From Ramlibacter sp. (GTDB taxonomy: Bacteria; Pseudomonadota; Gammaproteobacteria; Burkholderiales; Burkholderiaceae_C), in contig JAJAZH010000064.1 in assembly GCA_026785815.1 (NCBI GenBank), positions 1-8,728 on the forward strand: DNA of 8,728 nucleotides, in the 5' to 3' direction. Each line of letters opens with the position of its first letter. Within the stretch, counting starts at the first letter, position 1. Positions 6,379-8,728 of this stretch are shown here, in pieces. A program made the position numbers and the translations under genes. Below the pieces are notes generated by a model. It was not told where the DNA came from and searched no databases. It saw only the letters and a program-made list of their open reading frames with translations.

Positions 6379-6588
6379 ATGGCCAATCCCAGTCAATCGA
6401 AGACCGGTGAGATGCCCGATTTCTCTGAAGAAGCATTGACATCGACTCGCGGCTTTACCGAGCGCACTGGTGGAGCCTGGACGACGCAGGGCGCCGACAG
6501 CGGCAAGTTGGCCCCCCCGCGTGAGATCGGGTCCGAGCGCAGCGGACCGAGCGATCCCGATCGCCGCAACGACAAGAACCCTTTCTGA
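6379..6588 (+). CDS. Small hydrophilic hypothetical protein, 69 aa
   Basis: I do not recognise a family. The protein is hydrophilic and probably largely disordered. It starts MANPSQSKTGEMPDFSEEAL, has a Gly/Thr-rich middle (TERTGGAWTTQG) and ends in a charged, Pro/Arg/Asp-rich tail finishing DRRNDKNPF. It has no signal peptide, membrane segment or cysteine. Support for a real gene comes from a strong Shine-Dalgarno site, a full-length frame in the same direction as the next gene, and a gap of only 27 bp to the antiporter start, which suggests an operon. Small soluble proteins of this type often accompany stress-related genes, but that is inference. It could be an antiporter accessory or simply a stress-induced protein. 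Confidence 0.65.
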   Translation: MANPSQSKTGEMPDFSEEALTSTRGFTERTGGAWTTQGADSGKLAPPREIGSERSGPSDPDRRNDKNPF

Positions 6589-6603
6589 CCGGCCCCCGGC
6601 CGG
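6589..6603 (+). promoter_or_regulatory. GC hairpin in the spacer before the antiporter start
   Basis: CCGGCC (6589-6594) and GGCCGG (6598-6603) are perfect inverted repeats around the loop CCC. They begin immediately after the TGA of the 69-residue gene and end 12 bases before the antiporter ATG. The spacer has no recognisable Shine-Dalgarno sequence, so this structure sits where ribosome binding would be expected. It could affect translation or coupling, but in GC-rich DNA it may be incidental. Confidence 0.4.
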
Positions 6604-6615
6604 CCGCACGCACGC

Positions 6616-7977
6616 ATGGACTTCGCGATCTGGTCGCTGATCGTCGGTGTGCTGCTGGTCGTGATGGCCTTGAGCGGCTCGGTGCTGGCGCGGCTGCCGC
6701 TGTCGACCGCGATGCTCTACCTGCTGGTCGGCATGGCGGTCAGCCCGTGGGGACTCGGCCTGCTCTGGGCCGAGGGTGCCAAGCACTCGGTGCTGCTCGA
6801 GACGCTGACCGAAGTGGTGGTGCTGATCTCGCTGTTCTCCTCCGGCCTCAAGCTCAGCTCCGCGCTGACCGACCGGCGCTGGCTGTTACCGCTGCGACTC
6901 GCGTTGGTCTCGATGGTCTTCACGGTGCTGGCGATTGCCGCGGTCGGCCACCTGCTGCTCGGCTTGTCGCTGGGCGCCGCGATCCTGCTCGGCGGCATCC
7001 TGGCGCCGACCGATCCGGTGCTGGCGTCCGACGTGCAGGTGCATATACCCGGCGATCGCGACAAGCTGCGCTTCGCGCTGACTGGTGAAGGCGGCCTGAA
7101 CGACGGCACGGCGTTCCCGTTCGTGATGCTCGGGCTGGGGCTGCTGGGCCTGCACGACCTGGGCGCATACGGCTGGCGCTGGGTTGCCGTCGACGTGGTG
7201 TGGGCTTCGGCCTGCGGCATCGCGGTCGGTGCCGGTCTCGGATACGCGGTCGGCCGGCTGGTGCTGTTCCTGCGCCGCGAGCACAAGGAGGCCGTGGGCC
7301 TGGACGACTTCCTGTCGCTGGGCCTGGTGGCGCTGTCCTATGGCGCCGCGCTGATGTTCAAGGGCTACGGGTTCCTGGCGGTGTTCGCGGCCGGCGTCGC
7401 GTTGCGGCACCTGGTCGAACGGGAATCCGACCGGCCCGCCGAAAGCCAGAAGGCGGTCGAGAAAGCGGTTGCGGCGCCCGACCCGAAGGCGGCCGAGCAG
7501 GCGGCTGTCCACCCTGACCACGCGCCGGCCTACATGGCCCATGCGGTGCTTGGGTTCAACCAGCAACTCGAACGCATCGGCGAGGTCACGGTGGTGATCG
7601 CCATCGGCGCCTTGCTGTGGGCGGTGGACTGGGACCACGCTGTCTGGTGGTTCATCCCGCTGCTGCTGCTGGTGATCCGCCCGTTGTCGGTCGCGCTGGG
7701 ACTGGCCGGCTCGAGCGCATCGAACAACCAGCGCTCGCTGATCGGCTGGTTCGGCATCCGTGGGATCGGCTCCCTCTATTACCTGATGTACGCGATCAAC
7801 CATGGCCTCGATCCGGCACTGGCCGAAGTGATGACCTCGCTCACGCTCTCGGTGGTCGTGGCGTCGATCGTGGTGCATGGCATCTCGGTGACGCCCTTGA
7901 TGTCGATGTACGAGAAGACCGTCGCCAGCCGGATCCGGCGCGGCGCGCCGGGCGATCGGGGCCGCAAGAGCGGTTGA
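6616..7977 (+). CDS. CPA1-type cation:proton antiporter (Na+/H+ exchanger family)
   Basis: This 453-residue inner-membrane protein has about 12 hydrophobic segments, starting with residues 4-24, and matches the Na_H_Exchanger family. Such proteins exchange Na+ or K+ for protons and help control internal pH. Visible hallmarks are the extended segment GGILAPTDPVLASDV (126-140), the paired Asn162-Asp163 in EGGLNDGTAFPF expected to carry the transport site (the ND motif of NhaP-type CPA1 proteins), Arg356 in VIRPLSV, and Arg382 in GWFGIRGIGSLYYL (377-390). A hydrophilic Ala/Lys/Glu/Pro-rich loop at about 267-305 separates the two halves, and a basic tail (438-453) ends the protein. The ATG at 6616 gives a sensible N-terminal helix but has no clear Shine-Dalgarno site. 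It probably shares an operon with the 69-residue gene. Ion specificity cannot be read from the sequence. Confidence 0.92.
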   Translation: MDFAIWSLIVGVLLVVMALSGSVLARLPLSTAMLYLLVGMAVSPWGLGLLWAEGAKHSVLLETLTEVVVLISLFSSGLKLSSALTDRRWLLPLRLALVSMVFTVLAIAAVGHLLLGLSLGAAILLGGILAPTDPVLASDVQVHIPGDRDKLRFALTGEGGLNDGTAFPFVMLGLGLLGLHDLGAYGWRWVAVDVVWASACGIAVGAGLGYAVGRLVLFLRREHKEAVGLDDFLSLGLVALSYGAALMFKGYGFLAVFAAGVALRHLVERESDRPAESQKAVEKAVAAPDPKAAEQAAVHPDHAPAYMAHAVLGFNQQLERIGEVTVVIAIGALLWAVDWDHAVWWFIPLLLLVIRPLSVALGLAGSSASNNQRSLIGWFGIRGIGSLYYLMYAINHGLDPALAEVMTSLTLSVVVASIVVHGISVTPLMSMYEKTVASRIRRGAPGDRGRKSG

Positions 7978-8032
7978 GCTGGCGTGCCCTTCTCCTACAA
8001 GCAGGGGAAGACACGGCTGACAGCGCACAGAG

Positions 8033-8055
8033 ACCCGCTCTTTACAGTCGGGTTT
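8033..8055 (+). terminator. Weak hairpin after the antiporter, possible terminator
   Basis: ACCCG (8033-8037) pairs with CGGGT (8049-8053) around an 11-base loop, followed by only TT within a T-rich stretch (TTCATTGTTC). It lies in the 97-bp gap between the antiporter stop and the next small gene. The stem is short, so this is a tentative call. Confidence 0.25.
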
Positions 8056-8074
8056 CATTGTTCACGGAGCCCAC

Positions 8075-8311
8075 ATGAAACCTACAAATTCATCGCCCGG
8101 TGCCAGCCGCGACGCCACGCCCAGCGGTGGTGCCACGGGCTCGGGCAGCACCAAGACGCCGAATGCCGACATGCAGGCGGAGGATGCGGGGAGTGCCGAT
8201 TCGGGCGGCGCCAGCGCAGGCGACCAGTCCGCTGACGACAGCGCCACGGCCGCCACCAGGGCCATGAAGCAGACCAGCAAGACGGCGGCCGAAAGCGGCG
8301 GCAAGCGCTAA
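8075..8311 (+). CDS. Small low-complexity hydrophilic protein, 78 aa
   Basis: I do not recognise a family. The product is dominated by Ala, Ser, Gly, Thr and Asp (for example SPGASRDATPSGGATGSGS and a later SADSGGASAGDQSADDSA stretch) and ends in a basic segment with KQTSKTAAESGGKR. It has no cysteine, aromatic residue, signal peptide or membrane segment, and should be disordered. CGGAG at 8065-8069 sits five bases before the ATG, which supports translation. It is on the same strand as the antiporter and lies 25 bp before the hemerythrin remnant. Because the composition is what GC-rich DNA can yield in a random frame, the gene call is moderate; the ribosome site and the clean gap position favour it. 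Confidence 0.5.
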   Translation: MKPTNSSPGASRDATPSGGATGSGSTKTPNADMQAEDAGSADSGGASAGDQSADDSATAATRAMKQTSKTAAESGGKR

Positions 8312-8336
8312 CCCTTTCGATCAAGGCAGAACAAGC

Positions 8337-8690
8337 ATGGCAAAGAAGTCCCTGGACGCGAAGAGATTTTCTCTCCGCCAGTGGGTCAGGCGTTGCGCGA
8401 CGATGACCTCCTCGACGAGGCCGAGGTCGAGCATGCCGGCGCCAAGGAGTTGATCGCGCAGATCCTGTCGATGAAACCTGAAGCCGCTCTGTATGACGCG
8501 AAGGTGACCGTGCTGGGCGAGTGCATCGACCACCACGTCAGGCAAGAGCGAGAAGAGATGTTCCCGCAAGCGCGCAAGTGCGGCCTCGACCTGGCACTGC
8601 CTGGGCGAGCAGCTGAGCGTACGCAAGCGGGAACTGCAAGCGGTGCCCGAGGCGTTGCGCGAAGACGCGCTGGCTTCGGTCATGGCCTGA
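8337..8690 (+). pseudogene. Hemerythrin HHE-domain gene broken by an internal deletion and a frameshift
   Basis: The ATG at 8337 opens MAKKSLDA, a start like those of HHE cation-binding proteins. At about 8358-8362 the coding sense jumps to another frame that reads EEIFSPPVGQALRDDDLLDE, then AEVEHAGAKELIAQI, YDAKVTVLGECIDHHVRQER and EEMFPQARKCGLDLAL. Family members normally have about 50 residues between those points, containing the first helices with their His ligands (DH and H--EE--IFYP), so roughly 150 bases appear to have been lost. The middle frame next loses the family pattern at 8600. Removing one C there restores LGEQLSVRKRELQAVPEALR, EDALASVMA and a TGA at 8688-8690, in the same frame as the ATG. 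Hemerythrin domains bind a di-iron centre for O2 or redox sensing. This copy lacks half its four-helix bundle and should be inactive, unless the lesions are assembly errors. Confidence 0.8.
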
Positions 8691-8728
8691 TGCGCTGTTG
8701 TAGACTCAATTGAAATGACGTCGAAAAA

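Noticed and set aside
6886..8058. A 390-codon minus-strand frame
   Set aside because: It is antisense to the antiporter, whose motifs and membrane segments are unmistakable.
8715..8728. A possible new gene start (ATG ACG TCG AAA) at the window edge
   Set aside because: Only four complete codons are visible, with no Shine-Dalgarno site, so nothing can be supported.
1..8728. A defence island, phage, insertion sequence or CRISPR locus
   Set aside because: No transposase, integrase, phage gene, spaced repeat array or known defence gene set is visible. The protease-hydrolase fusion alone is not enough to call one.

Overview
The window is GC-rich DNA (mid-60s percent by eye) from a bacterial chromosome. 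The protein families and codon use suggest a high-GC proteobacterium. Burkholderiales, for example an Oxalobacteraceae/Massilia-type genome, is my best guess, but this is an inference from general look and not from any marker gene. There is no rRNA, tRNA, CRISPR array, transposase or phage module.

Layout. Bases 1-3100 are read on the minus strand. They hold an exported DUF4019-type protein (3-533), a 138-bp gap with a 10-bp tandem repeat, and a large two-domain protein joining a papain-like cysteine protease to a serine alpha/beta hydrolase (672-2720). Upstream of that is an internal fragment of a DUF1028 gene that has lost both ends (2781-3098). Bases 3176-3913 (+) encode a tyrosine/dual-specificity phosphatase. 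It converges on a zinc-independent MDR oxidoreductase (3976-5115, -), with a palindromic element between them. A crotonase-superfamily gene (5198-5980, +, TTG start) is divergent from the oxidoreductase across 82 bp.

After a 398-bp stretch with no convincing gene comes a plus-strand group: a 69-aa hydrophilic protein (6379-6588), a CPA1-type cation:proton antiporter (6616-7977), a 78-aa low-complexity hydrophilic protein (8075-8311), and a hemerythrin HHE gene broken by an internal deletion and a one-base frameshift (8337-8690).

How the genes fit together. The divergent oxidoreductase and crotonase could share acyl-CoA or enone chemistry. The small protein plus antiporter resembles an ion or pH stress unit. 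No single pathway links the whole window, which looks like ordinary chromosome with a few decaying genes. The most unusual item is the protease-hydrolase fusion. The clearest direct observations are the two broken genes and the crotonase that lacks both canonical hydratase glutamates. I see no complete multi-gene system that I could call new.
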